Shown here piece after piece: positions 9,337-19,500 of a stretch of DNA of 57,319 bases (within the stretch, counting starts at the first letter, position 1; every line of letters begins with the position of its first letter). The stretch spans positions 1-57,319 of the forward strand of contig ML014233.1 in NCBI GenBank assembly GCA_003615045.1, written 5' to 3'. The notes under the pieces are model-generated. The model searched no databases. It had not been told where the DNA came from and saw nothing but the letters and a program-made list of their open reading frames with translations. This DNA comes from Caulochytrium protostelioides. Lineage: Eukaryota > Chytridiomycota > Caulochytriomycetes > Caulochytriales > Caulochytriaceae. The position numbers were made by a program, and so were the translations under genes.

Positions 9337-10494
9337 ATGGCCACGTGCGCGCCGCCCAGCGCCTGCCGACCGGTCGCGCCGATCCTGCGGGACGCCGCGC
9401 AGCCCATGATTACCGCCGGCGGCACGGCGCTTCACATCCATACGTTTGTCGCTGACGACAGCGACTTCCAGACGCCGTGGCCCCGACACGCGGCCCACGC
9501 CCACTTCCCGTCCGCCGCCGCCCATGCCGCCGCCCACGCGGCGCTGCCGCCCATGAGCCCGCAGCAGGCCGAGTTCCTGCGCTACCGCGCCATCCAGAAG
9601 GCCAACGAAGACGTCGAGCACGAGCAGCTCGCCCGCCGCCAAGCCATGCTCGCCGCTCGTGAAGAAGCCCGTCGTCCGTGGGCGGCTGCCGCGAGGGCAG
9701 CGGCAGCGGCAGCGGCAGCGGCGTCAGCAGCAGCTGCGGCGGACGCCGCTGCGGCCATGCCCGCGCCGGCCCCCGCCTCGGCCTCACGGGCCCCCGAGGC
9801 CGCCGCGCCGTCGGCCCCGCTGTCGCCGTCGCCGCCGGCGAGGACGGCCGCGCCCGAAGCGGCGTCCGCCACGATCCTCGCCGTGCGCAAAGACGCCGGG
9901 GGTCCGGGCGCCGCGCCTAGTCCTGCGGGCGCGCTGCAGACGCCGCCGCCCAGTGCGCCGACGACGCCGCGGGGGCCGCACTCGCTGGCGCACGCGTCGG
10001 CGCCGACGGCCCTCGCGCCCGTCTTGTCGCCGTCGCCGCCATCATCCTCGGCATCGGCATCGCTACCGCCATCGGCTGCGCGGCCGATAGCGTCGTCCCG
10101 TGCCCGCGGGTTGTTCGCCGACGACGCGGAGGCCGAGGGTGGGACGGCGGCCGGCGTGCCGTCCGTCGCTGCGCGGGAGGCGTCGCCGCCGCTGTCGCGG
10201 CCCATCGTTTTGAACCCGTGGGATTCCCCGCCGGAGCCCGCAGTGGAGGCTGAGGCTGAAGCTGTTGCTGAAGCCGTAGTCGGAGCTGACGCGGAAGCGG
10301 AAGTTAAAGCGGAAGCGGAAGCGGAAGCGGAAGCTGGCGCCGAAGCGAAGGCGGTTGCACGGCGGGACACCGAGCGGGATGCCGGGTCTCGGACCACGGA
10401 GGGCCACGCCGAGGCCAAGTCGGCGTTGCCCGCGCGGTCATCGGTTAAGCCGTCGGGACGCCGAAACCGCAAGAACGGCCGGCACGGCCGTTGA
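9337..10494 (+). CDS. Hypothetical Ala-rich low-complexity protein
   Basis: 385-residue frame starting at an ATG in good eukaryotic context (tccgccATGg). Residues ~70-110 form a compact charged helical segment (SPQQAEFLRYRAIQK, then a Glu/Arg/Ala helix). After it come a poly-Ala tract, long Pro/Ala/Ser-rich disorder, a Glu-Ala repeat made of gaagcg units (about 10230-10360), and a basic tail (RRNRKNGRHGR). No family recognised. The basic tail might act as a nuclear localisation signal, but that is only a guess. The antisense frame is also long, so the coding call is moderate; start context and the one ordered segment favour this strand. It converges on the Argonaute gene, with 528 bp between stops. 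Confidence 0.5.
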   Translation: MATCAPPSACRPVAPILRDAAQPMITAGGTALHIHTFVADDSDFQTPWPRHAAHAHFPSAAAHAAAHAALPPMSPQQAEFLRYRAIQKANEDVEHEQLARRQAMLAAREEARRPWAAAARAAAAAAAAASAAAAADAAAAMPAPAPASASRAPEAAAPSAPLSPSPPARTAAPEAASATILAVRKDAGGPGAAPSPAGALQTPPPSAPTTPRGPHSLAHASAPTALAPVLSPSPPSSSASASLPPSAARPIASSRARGLFADDAEAEGGTAAGVPSVAAREASPPLSRPIVLNPWDSPPEPAVEAEAEAVAEAVVGADAEAEVKAEAEAEAEAGAEAKAVARRDTERDAGSRTTEGHAEAKSALPARSSVKPSGRRNRKNGRHGR

Positions 10495-11022
10495 GCGCTG
10501 TATCCCGATCTTCCCGGTCCTAGCGGAGGACGCGCAGATCATCCGTCAGCGCTCCCGTGGGTGGGGAACCCGTATGCCTCGTGATCCCCTCTGTCCGTTC
10601 GCCGGTCCGTTGCACGATACGCTCCCCCCCGCGGTCTCCCGTTTGGGTCATGACGCCGCCCGTTCATGGGTTTCGCGGCATGGCTGCCTCTCCCTCATGT
10701 TTTCTCTCTGTCTCTTTCCCTTGTTTGTTGTTGTTTCTGATTCCCATTCTGCATGGCCTTTGGCTGCTTCTTTTCTTAACTTCTGATGCGTATTTTTTAT
10801 CGATTCTGTTCTTGTGCGACGCCCGTGCTGCGAGATGTCAGCAGCAGCGCTGTGGTTCTGACCACGGAGGCAAAGCAAGATCATCAGCGAGCACATGCGT
10901 ATTGAGTAAAGAGGACGGGCGGTATGAGGAAAGGCAGTTGGAAGGAAGCAGGGGGCGGGGAGCGATGACACACAAGCGAAGAAGCGGAAAAAAAGAAAAC
11001 AAAAGAAGCACCCCCGAGCCCA
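10495..11022. other. Convergent spacer before the Argonaute stop
   Basis: 528 bp with no gene. T-rich, C/T-rich and A-rich tracts (10680-10800, 10960-11010) fit two opposing 3' UTRs. Confidence 0.5.
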
Positions 11023-14000
11023 TCACATAAAGTACATGACGCGGGCCAATTCCGGTTTCACGACGCCATAGGTCACGACGCGCTGCGGCGGCAGCGGCGG
11101 CGCCGACGCGCCGTGACTGTGGCTGTGGCCATGACCGTGGCTCGACGACGCGCCGGCCTGGTCGACGGACGTGAGCTCAGCGGCCATCGCGGCGCCCGGG
11201 ATCGTGCTGAGACTCAGGCCGCGCAGCGCGGCCGTCATGGCGGACATGGCGGACGCCGATGCGGCGGCGGCCGGTTCGGCTTTGTAGCGCTGGAGGGTCT
11301 GGGCCTGGGCCTGGGCCTGGGCCTGGGCGGCGGCGGCGGCGGCGTGCGTGCCAGCGGCGGCGGCGGCGGCCAGGGCCGCGTGGGTGAGCGGGGGCCCCAG
11401 CGAGCCGGAGGCCGAGATGGGCGGGGCCATGCCCTCACCCGAGACGTGGAAGCGGGCGCGGGCCGCCACGAGGTGGGCGTAGTACGTGGGCGGCACGACA
11501 GAGACCGAGCGCGTCGCGCGGCCGTAGAGGAAGCAGAGGCGGTAGGTGAGCTGCTGGAGGACGTCGGCCCCGAGTCGGTTCTCGTCCAGCAGCACGTGGT
11601 AGTGGGTGGGCTTGCTCGTGCCCTGGAGCCCCGGATGGCTGCAGAGATAGAAATCATACTGCGTCGGGTGCGTGACGCCCTGCTCGATGCAGGTGCCCGG
11701 GACAATGTTGCCGCTCTTGTCGGCGTCCTCGCGGCGGATCGGGAAGAACCGCGCGTGGTGGCGTTTCTGCACCGCGACATAGGTCAGCGTGGGGCGATAG
11801 TCGGGATCCAAGGCGGCACATGCGGCCATCAGCAGCGCCACTTCCTGGCGGCAGACCGCTTCCGCGTTCGGCTCGGAGAGGCCGTCGCGGTAGTAGAGGA
11901 GGCGCTCGGGTTTGGCACCGCAGGTCTGGTAGAACGTCTTCAGCAGCTCGATCGCCATTTCCGTCAAGTCCTGAATGACCTCCTGGCGGTGGCGCTGGAC
12001 GCGGACGCTCGCGACATAAAGCGCGCACTGGGCATCGACCGAGCCGACGAGGGCAGCGATGGACTGCTGGCTCGGCGACTGCGGCGCCGGGTGGGTCACG
12101 TCGGCGCCAAACACGATCGTCGGGCGCTCTCCGATAAAGGGCAGCTGATCGAGCGGCAGGAAGCTGTTCATCCCGCCGAGCTTCACGTTCAGCTTCAGGC
12201 AGACGTTCGCACAGTACTGGCGCTTGCCGGCAAACATGTGCTTGGCCTGGACACACTGCGACGCCACGCCGATCACAGTGTCGGTAACGCGCTTGATTTC
12301 CGCATACAGCGGTACGCCCGTGTTCGGCAGGATGCAGACGAGCAGCTGTGGCCGCTCCTGGAAGCTGTTGCCGGCGAGCATGTACGCATCGATCAGGGTC
12401 CGCTCGATCGTGCCGGGCTGCGGGTCCGCATAACTGATCGGCGGCTGGCGGTTCTCGACAAACAGCCCGCACTCGTCGCAGGTATGCACCAGCAGCGTCA
12501 CGAACTTCTGGACCGCCGCGAGCGGGTAGTCCTGCTCGGCGCCGAACGCGACAACGCTCCAGCTACGCAGGGTCGTGCCCTGAACGACCATCTTGTCGCG
12601 CAGGTTCCACGCGCCGCCCACGGGCGTGATCTGGGGCTCCCGCGACGCGGGGTGGTACTGCACCGTCGGGGGGCGCAGCACCCGCCCTGGCACCGTCGTC
12701 ATCTCGCACCCAATCGATAAATTGAAAGCCGTCAGGACGTCTTGGTCTGCTGACCGCGCCGCGTCCTGGGAGGGCGTCGCCGCCGAGGACGCTGCCGAGG
12801 ACGCTGTCGAGGATGCCGTCACGCCGGGCATCGGTGTGCTGTGGGATCCCGGCCAATGCGACGGCGCCGGCAGACGCGCCACGGCGCTTCCGCTGCCACC
12901 GCCGCCGCTCGCCGCCGCTGCGGCAACGAGATCGTGGCTGCTGCCGCCGCCGTGGGCCGCGGCGGCCGGCGGCTGGAGCAGCGTGACGCCGGCAGAAATC
13001 TTGTTGCTTCGGATGTGCGGCGGCTGGCAGGTAAACTTAATCATCTCGGCGGTCTGGCGCTCGTTCAGCTTACGCAGGTGGCGCTGGCCCTCGATAATGT
13101 CGCATGCTTCCAGCGGGAGATAGATGTGGCGCGCCGGGTCACCGGCCACGATGCACGGCAGGTGCGCGAAGTGGAGACGCATCTTGTAGCGCTGCCAAAA
13201 GTACTGCTTGACGGAGATCTGCGTGGGCGCCGGCCGGTCCGGGGCGGACGCCGCCGCGTCCGAAGCGCCTTCGCCCGAGGTCGCCGCCGCCGTGGTCGCG
13301 GCCGACGGCGGGTCCAGCGGGAACAGGGTGCGCTCGGCCGACGTTGTCGTGAGCCGAGTGATGCGGTACTTGCGCCGGATCGTGCCCTGGTGCCGGACCA
13401 CGATACGGACTCCCTTCAGAGAGCGCTCGATCTTCAGCCGGTCGCGGTCGGTCAAGGGGTAGTGCAGGTCCATGGGGCTCGAGCGGCCGAGGATCTTGGC
13501 GATCGTGGTCAGGATCGGCGCGGCCTGGTAGAACGCGGTCGCCGAGACGTCGAGGTTGATGAGGAGCCGCTGCTGGGTGGCTTTCAGGCCCTGGTGGAAG
13601 CCCTGCCAGAGCTGGACGCCCGACGCGATGGAGGCGGCGGCATCCGGGGTATAATAGCAGCGGCCCATCGTCGTGTACAGCTGGCTCGGGCGGTGCCGCA
13701 GGATCGTGTCGAGAGCCACGAGGATCGGGCTCGGCACGGCTGTATCGACGCCGTTCAGATAGGCTTTGAGGCGCGTCGGGTCGATCGGGTGCGAGTACGT
13801 AATCGTCAGCTGGTACGCCGTCATCCACTTCGGCCGCGTGCCTTGCGCCGCGGCGGCGGCGGCGGCCGCGCTCGGTTTGCTGGACGCTTCCTGGTCGCGG
13901 GGGCCTTTCTGATGGGGGTGATGCAACGACGAGGACGACGACAGTTGGCGAGCATGGTGGTCGTCATGTGCCGCCGCCGCCGCCGATGAGGACGACCCCG

Positions 14001-15213
14001 ATGCGCCCGGCGGCACTTCTTCAATGATCCAGCCATTGGGAAGGTAAACCGTGAACGTCTGGGAGCGGAGGGGCGCGGTCACGGCGTTCGTCGGCGAGCC
14101 GCCCGCGGCAGCCGTGGTATCGGCGGCGGCGTCGGCGGCGTCGGCGGCGGCGGCCGACGCCTCGCCGGCGCCCTCGCCGGCGCCCGTCCGCGTGGCCGTG
14201 GCCGAGGTCGCGGTCTCGCCGTCGTACGCGAGCGGCAACGTCAGCGGACGCGACGCGTAGGCGGCGCCACGCGCGTCGTAGACGATGCGGAGCTGTGCCG
14301 CGTCGGGAACCTGCCGCAGGCCGTGGCACTTGGCCTCCCACATCTGCCAGACCTGGCGCGCGACGGCCGTCGGCACCTTCGGCTCGATCGCGACCGTGTA
14401 CTGGTGGATCGGCTTGCGCGGCAGCGTCAGAATCGGAAAGAAGTTCGCGCGCACCGAGACCGGCCGGCCCGCCATCCCGTGTCCGGGACGCAGCGGCAGG
14501 AACGGCGTCAGCGTCGTCGGTTCGCCGCTCGGGGGCGGATGGTTGCTAGCGCTGCTACGACTGCTGCTGCTGCTGCTGCTCTGGCTGCTGTTCGGATCAC
14601 CCACGGCCGCCGGCGCCGGTGCCGGCGCAGACGCCGCGTGGGGATGGGTATAGGGATGGGGATGGCTGCTGCCGGCATGGTGCGGCGGCCCGGAATGCAT
14701 GTGCGCGTGACTCGTCGGCAAGGCCGCGGCCGCAGAGGCGGGCACGGCCGCCGCATGGACGGGCGATCGGGGCCCGGAGCGGAAGAGCCCGCGGGTGTCC
14801 AGCGCGGACGACGGCATGGCGGCCAACGGCGGCGGCGCCGTGGAACCCATGGGCAGATAGAGCGGCGCCGAGGGGTTGACGGCGATCGGGTGGCCCAGCA
14901 CGCTGCCGGCGCTGGCGCCGTGGCCCAGGTGGCTGCCTGCGCCCATGCCGGCCGCTGCACGGGGGCCCGCGCTGCTGCTGCTGCTGCTGCCGCTGTTGCC
15001 GGGCACCGACATGCCGGGCACGGTCATGAGCGGTGCCGCAGGCATGGCGGCCAGCGGCATCGAGGACGCGGCGGCGGCGGCAGCGGCGGCGGCGGCGGCC
15101 ATCGGATGGATCATGGCCGGGACGGCGTTGAGCCGCGGCCCGAAGGGCGTGTACTCGGCGGCATAGTACGGGTGGCCATAGGCGTTGTTGAGGCCGGTGT
15201 GGTCGTAGCTCAT
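11023..15213 (-). CDS. AGO: Argonaute, slicer-competent
   Basis: 1396-residue Argonaute, the small-RNA-guided effector of RNA silencing. Start is the ATG of MSYDHTG (15211-15213); the frame upstream is Pro/Ala/Arg-rich and unlikely to be coding. Residues 1-~245 are low complexity (Ala, Ser, Pro, His). Then come the N domain (RPVSVRANFF at ~250), PAZ (~555-730, including QYFWQRYKMRLHF and LPLEACDIIEGQR), MID (~905-1010, with GVASQCVQAK and LKLNVKLGGMNSF) and PIWI (~1020-1396). The slicer tetrad is complete: D1038 (GADVTHP), E1078 (RQEVIQDL), D1110 (YRDGLSE) and H1247 (TYYAHL). The C-terminus ends MYFM, one residue different from the usual MYFA/V. A ~100-residue Ala/Gly/Ser-rich insert lies after PAZ. 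Total length exceeds the usual 850-1000 because of these insertions. Dicer and RdRP are not in the window. Confidence 0.97.
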   Translation of the reverse strand: MSYDHTGLNNAYGHPYYAAEYTPFGPRLNAVPAMIHPMAAAAAAAAAAASSMPLAAMPAAPLMTVPGMSVPGNSGSSSSSSAGPRAAAGMGAGSHLGHGASAGSVLGHPIAVNPSAPLYLPMGSTAPPPLAAMPSSALDTRGLFRSGPRSPVHAAAVPASAAAALPTSHAHMHSGPPHHAGSSHPHPYTHPHAASAPAPAPAAVGDPNSSQSSSSSSSRSSASNHPPPSGEPTTLTPFLPLRPGHGMAGRPVSVRANFFPILTLPRKPIHQYTVAIEPKVPTAVARQVWQMWEAKCHGLRQVPDAAQLRIVYDARGAAYASRPLTLPLAYDGETATSATATRTGAGEGAGEASAAAADAADAAADTTAAAGGSPTNAVTAPLRSQTFTVYLPNGWIIEEVPPGASGSSSSAAAAAHDDHHARQLSSSSSLHHPHQKGPRDQEASSKPSAAAAAAAAQGTRPKWMTAYQLTITYSHPIDPTRLKAYLNGVDTAVPSPILVALDTILRHRPSQLYTTMGRCYYTPDAAASIASGVQLWQGFHQGLKATQQRLLINLDVSATAFYQAAPILTTIAKILGRSSPMDLHYPLTDRDRLKIERSLKGVRIVVRHQGTIRRKYRITRLTTTSAERTLFPLDPPSAATTAAATSGEGASDAAASAPDRPAPTQISVKQYFWQRYKMRLHFAHLPCIVAGDPARHIYLPLEACDIIEGQRHLRKLNERQTAEMIKFTCQPPHIRSNKISAGVTLLQPPAAAAHGGGSSHDLVAAAAASGGGGSGSAVARLPAPSHWPGSHSTPMPGVTASSTASSAASSAATPSQDAARSADQDVLTAFNLSIGCEMTTVPGRVLRPPTVQYHPASREPQITPVGGAWNLRDKMVVQGTTLRSWSVVAFGAEQDYPLAAVQKFVTLLVHTCDECGLFVENRQPPISYADPQPGTIERTLIDAYMLAGNSFQERPQLLVCILPNTGVPLYAEIKRVTDTVIGVASQCVQAKHMFAGKRQYCANVCLKLNVKLGGMNSFLPLDQLPFIGERPTIVFGADVTHPAPQSPSQQSIAALVGSVDAQCALYVASVRVQRHRQEVIQDLTEMAIELLKTFYQTCGAKPERLLYYRDGLSEPNAEAVCRQEVALLMAACAALDPDYRPTLTYVAVQKRHHARFFPIRREDADKSGNIVPGTCIEQGVTHPTQYDFYLCSHPGLQGTSKPTHYHVLLDENRLGADVLQQLTYRLCFLYGRATRSVSVVPPTYYAHLVAARARFHVSGEGMAPPISASGSLGPPLTHAALAAAAAAGTHAAAAAAQAQAQAQAQTLQRYKAEPAAAASASAMSAMTAALRGLSLSTIPGAAMAAELTSVDQAGASSSHGHGHSHSHGASAPPLPPQRVVTYGVVKPELARVMYFM

Positions 15214-15830
15214 GATGGCGACGACAGCGACGGCGACGCGCGCGCGATGGGGTGCGGGCACGCGGAGGGCGTTGACGGCGCCGTGCCGGTGCGGAAACGC
15301 GGACGAGCAAGCGCCGGCGTCTGGCGGCGGAGCGGGAGGCGAGCGAGGCGAGCGCGCGAACGATGAGCGAGCAGGCGGCGACTTCAAAGGCCGTGCCGGA
15401 TGCAGTGCCGTGTGCAGGAGTCGGCCCACCACCCGGATGTGCCGTCGATGCTGGACTCCCGACGCCTTGCTTGGGCCTCGTACGCGCGTGCCCCTTCACC
15501 GGCGCTCATCGGGCTTCGAGCTCAGACCCTCGGGGGTGCCGTCCCTGATGACCGCCGCGTCGGTCCCGATGCTGATAGGCGCCCGGCGGCAAGCGCCGCC
15601 GCCGCCGCCGTCGTCGTCGTCGTCGCCATGGCTGCTGCTGCCGTCCAAGGCGGACCGACAGCAAGAGCCGGGCCGAGGGCCGTGGCGGCGTGGGCGTCGC
15701 CTGCTAGGTGCCGTCGTGGGCGCCGTTGCGGGCGCTGCGGGCGGCGTGGGCACGGGGCGTAGCCGCCATCGGCATCGGACCAGATCTTGTTCTCTTGCCC
15801 TTCTTGCGCTGGAGCGCGCAAGAGCGGAGA

Positions 15831-15874
<44 letters not shown>

Positions 15875-16545
15875 CTCGTACGAAACGGGTGCGCTGCCCG
15901 CGGCACCTCTCAAGCCGCATCGGCCGTCCATGAGCCATGCGCACACGCGGCCAAGCATCCTCGGGCGCGACGGCGACGCAGGAGGACCATGGGACCGCGA
16001 ACAGGCATGCGATGCCGGAGCCGGTCTCCACGGCGCGCGAAGGCAGGGAAGGGATAAGCGGCGACTCGGCCGAGCGCCTTCCGGCCACTGGACGCTGCCG
16101 CTGCCGCTCTTGCCGCCGCCGCGGGGTGTCAGCACAGCTCCGATCTCCGTGGCTGCGGCCACGACCACGCTCAGGCAACGCACACCTGCGACGACGGCCA
16201 CGACCATGGCGCTGATGCCGTGATGCGCAGCAGCGACGTGGCGGCCAGCGCCGGATACGGCATCGCGTCGCCGATCTGGAGGGCAGGTGGGGACGGCGTC
16301 GCCGGTCCACGAGCGGCGAGCATCATCACCGCGCGTGGTCGCTGATGCATGCATCTCTCATTGGCTCGACGAGCGCGGAGACGCCAGCGAGTGGGGGTCG
16401 CTGATACACGGATCTGCATGCTTCGCTTCCCCGCCCGGCGCCCTTTTGCCCTTTCGCCCTGCGCCGGCGCCACGTTGTGCTGACTCCTGCCGGCGCTACG
16501 TTGTACCGATCCACGCCGTCGCACGTATCCTGCTGCTGCCGCCTC
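15214..16545. other. Divergent promoter region of Argonaute and the Slo-type channel
   Basis: 1.3 kb between two head-to-head starts. It contains a pure (GGC)n run at about 15831-15874 and other GC-rich simple sequence. Frames here are poly-Ala/Arg/Pro in several phases. No separate gene supported. Confidence 0.5.
15831..15874. repeat. (GGC)n microsatellite
   Basis: About 14 uninterrupted gcg/ggc triplets in the Argonaute/channel divergent spacer. Confidence 0.85.
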
Positions 16546-19500
16546 ATGATGACCTCCCTCGTCACGTCGTCGTCATCGCCATCGACGGCGCGGGCAAGTC
16601 TATCGACGGCCGCGATGGCACCCGGGGCCACGACGACGCCCCTCGTGGCCGACGCCGTCAATGGGTCCACGAGCACGCGGACGACCATCTACTCGGTGAT
16701 CCTGTGGTCGCCGTTTATCCTGATTCCAGCATGCATCGTCGGCGTGCGCATCACGAAGCTCCTGTACCGGTACTACTACTCGCGCAAAAGCTCGCAGGAG
16801 GGCGACGAGGTCGGGATCACGGACCCGCTCGGCGAGCTGGGCCGCGCGATCGGCGTGCAGAGCTCGAGCAACAAGCATACGCGGCGCATCCGCAAGGAGC
16901 AGCTGCGCCTCAAGCGCTGGGCCATCAAGGTCAAGCGCGATGGCGGGCTGACCAGCTCGCCGATGGCCAAGACGCCCTCGGGACTCTCGCCCATGCCGCC
17001 GGCCGCGGCGTCCGCGGCGTCGCCGCCGGCGTCGCCGCAGCGGTCCCCGGCGAAGCCGGCGTCGTATGCACTCTACGAAGCAGGCATCTCGCGGCCGGAC
17101 GTCTTGAACGGCAATGAGGACGAGAGCGCGGACGCGCCGCCGCCGTCGGCGTTCGATGTGTTCCGCCAGCGCACCCGGAGCGGGTGGCGCGAGAACTGGA
17201 GCCCTGAAGCGATGCGCAAGATCATCAGCACGACGCGGTTCGGGCGGCTGTGGATGGTCTTCCAGATGGCGCTGACCGTCGCCGCGATCACGAACTACAT
17301 CGTGCTGACCTACACAATCGGCAACGCCGACCGCAGCCACATCGAGTACCTCGATGCCGTCATCGCCATCTGCTTCCTGGCCGATTACGTGCTGGGCATT
17401 TATGTCGCGCAGGACCGGCTAGCGTTCTACTTTAGCCTCGGCGCGATGGTCGACCTCGTGTCCTCGGTGCCGCCCCTCATCTACATCCTCATTTCGGACG
17501 CCCTGCCCTATATCTGGTTCCTGGGCCTGCTGCGGATCCTGCGCGCATCGCGAATCCTGCGCACATACCGCCTGCTTTCATTCAGCGAGAGCGAGGAGCG
17601 CCGCGAGCTCACGATCCTCGCGCTGTCGTTTATCAACTTTGTGTTTCTCTCGGCGAGCATCGTCAACGCACTCGAGACCCTGCACGAAGAGTCGGTCCCG
17701 CCGAGCTTGACGCGATGGCACGACAGCCTCTACTACATCATGGTGACCTTCTCGACCATCGGGTTCGGCGATCTGACGCCGTCATCCAGCACCTCGCGGC
17801 TCGTCGTGATGGTCCTCATCATCATCGTGATCATCTGGGTGCCCATCCAGACCGGCCGGCTCGCCGACATCTACAAGTCGAGCAGCCCCTTCCAGCGCGC
17901 TGCATACCACGTCTCATCGAGCAACTCGCACGTGATCCTCACGGGCTCCATCTCATACACTGCAGTCATCGACTTCTGCCGCGAGTACTTCTACGTGGAC
18001 GAAGAAGGCCACGTGGTCATTCTGACGAACAGCGACCCGACGCTCGAGATTAAGAAGCTGCTGCGCCACCCCTTCTACCGGGGCCGCGTCGTCTGGCTCA
18101 ACGGGAGCCCGCTCTCGGTCACCGATCTGCGGCGGACCAAGCTCGACCAAGCGACGGGCGTGTTTCTGCTCAACGCCAACGAGTCCGGCGGGACCGAGAT
18201 GATGAGCGGCGCGACCGAGGAGGAGGAGCTGCAGGTTACGCGCGGTCAAGATGCCGACATCCTCATGCAGGCGCTGATCATCAAGCGGAGTTTCCCGGCC
18301 GTGCCGTTGTATGCGCAGGTCCAGGATATCCGCTCGCAGGACCTCAGCGCCCACTGCGGCTGCGACCGCACGCTCTGCGTCGACGAAATCAAGATGGCAC
18401 TAATCGCGCTCAACTGCCTCGTGCCCGGCGCGCTGACGCTCGTGCTCAATATCGTGCATACCTACAAGGAGGACGACGCGCCCCCGGGCATCGCGTCGAC
18501 GTCCTGGCTGAAGGACTACAACGCCGGCGCGAGCCACCAGATCTGCACGCTGCGCGTGCCCAAGAGCCTCGTCGGGTCGACCTTCAGCCAGATCGTCCGC
18601 GCCATCTACCGCGCCTTCGACGTGCTCGTGTTCGGCATCAGCTCGCCGCTCGAGGGCAAGCGCCTCCACATCAACGCTGACCCGAACCAGATCGTCCACT
18701 CGTCCGACATCCTCTTCTGCTTCGCCGACGGCGGTGACGAGGTCATCCTCCGCATCGGCTTCTACTTCCAGGATCTCGGCTACAAGCCCGACTCCATCGC
18801 CGTCGACGTCGCCAAGACCGTCCAGGCGCGCCTCTCTTCGCCCGCGCCCAGTATGCGCCCGCCCTCGATCAGCCTGCCCGCCTCGCCTCTCGCCCCGATT
18901 CCGGCGCCCCTGGATCTGGGCCCGAGGGGGAGCCCGCGCTCCGGGTCGAGCGGCCCGCCCGACGCAGCGAAGCCGCCCCATGCGCCGCCGGACACGGCTC
19001 CGATCCCAACCTACCTTGGGCCCGGCCACCAGATGGAGGAGCCCTTCCCGGCGCCCGAGATGCTGCCCGACTCGCCGGTCTCGGAAGGCCCGCTCTCGCA
19101 GGCCGACTCGTCCCACTCGCTCGCGTCGCTCATCGCGACGGGGCATATGTCGCCGGAGCACGCCGCTGGCCACCACCACCGCCGCGGCGTGCCAGGCGGC
19201 CGCGCGCAGCCGTCGGACGGCGACGCCGCCGCGGCACGTAAGCGTGGCCACATCATCCTCTGCGGTAACACGAGCGCGCGGTCCATCCGCCACTTCGTCA
19301 TGTCGATGCGCCAGAGCATCATGGAGTCGCGGGACATGCCGATCGTGGTGCTCATGGAGCACCCCCCCGCGGTCGCCCCCGAAGGCCAGGCCCACCGCGG
19401 CGGGACGATCTGGCAGGATATCGTTAACTTCGGCGGCGTCACCTTCCTCAAGGGCACGCCGCTGAAGCGGACGAGTCTGCAGCAGGCCTCGATCGAGACC

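Noticed and set aside
11113-12720. 535-codon plus-strand frame
   Set aside because: Antisense to the Argonaute MID/PIWI region.
16477-16545. Upstream start for the channel
   Set aside because: The first codon is GTG; the first ATG is 16546.
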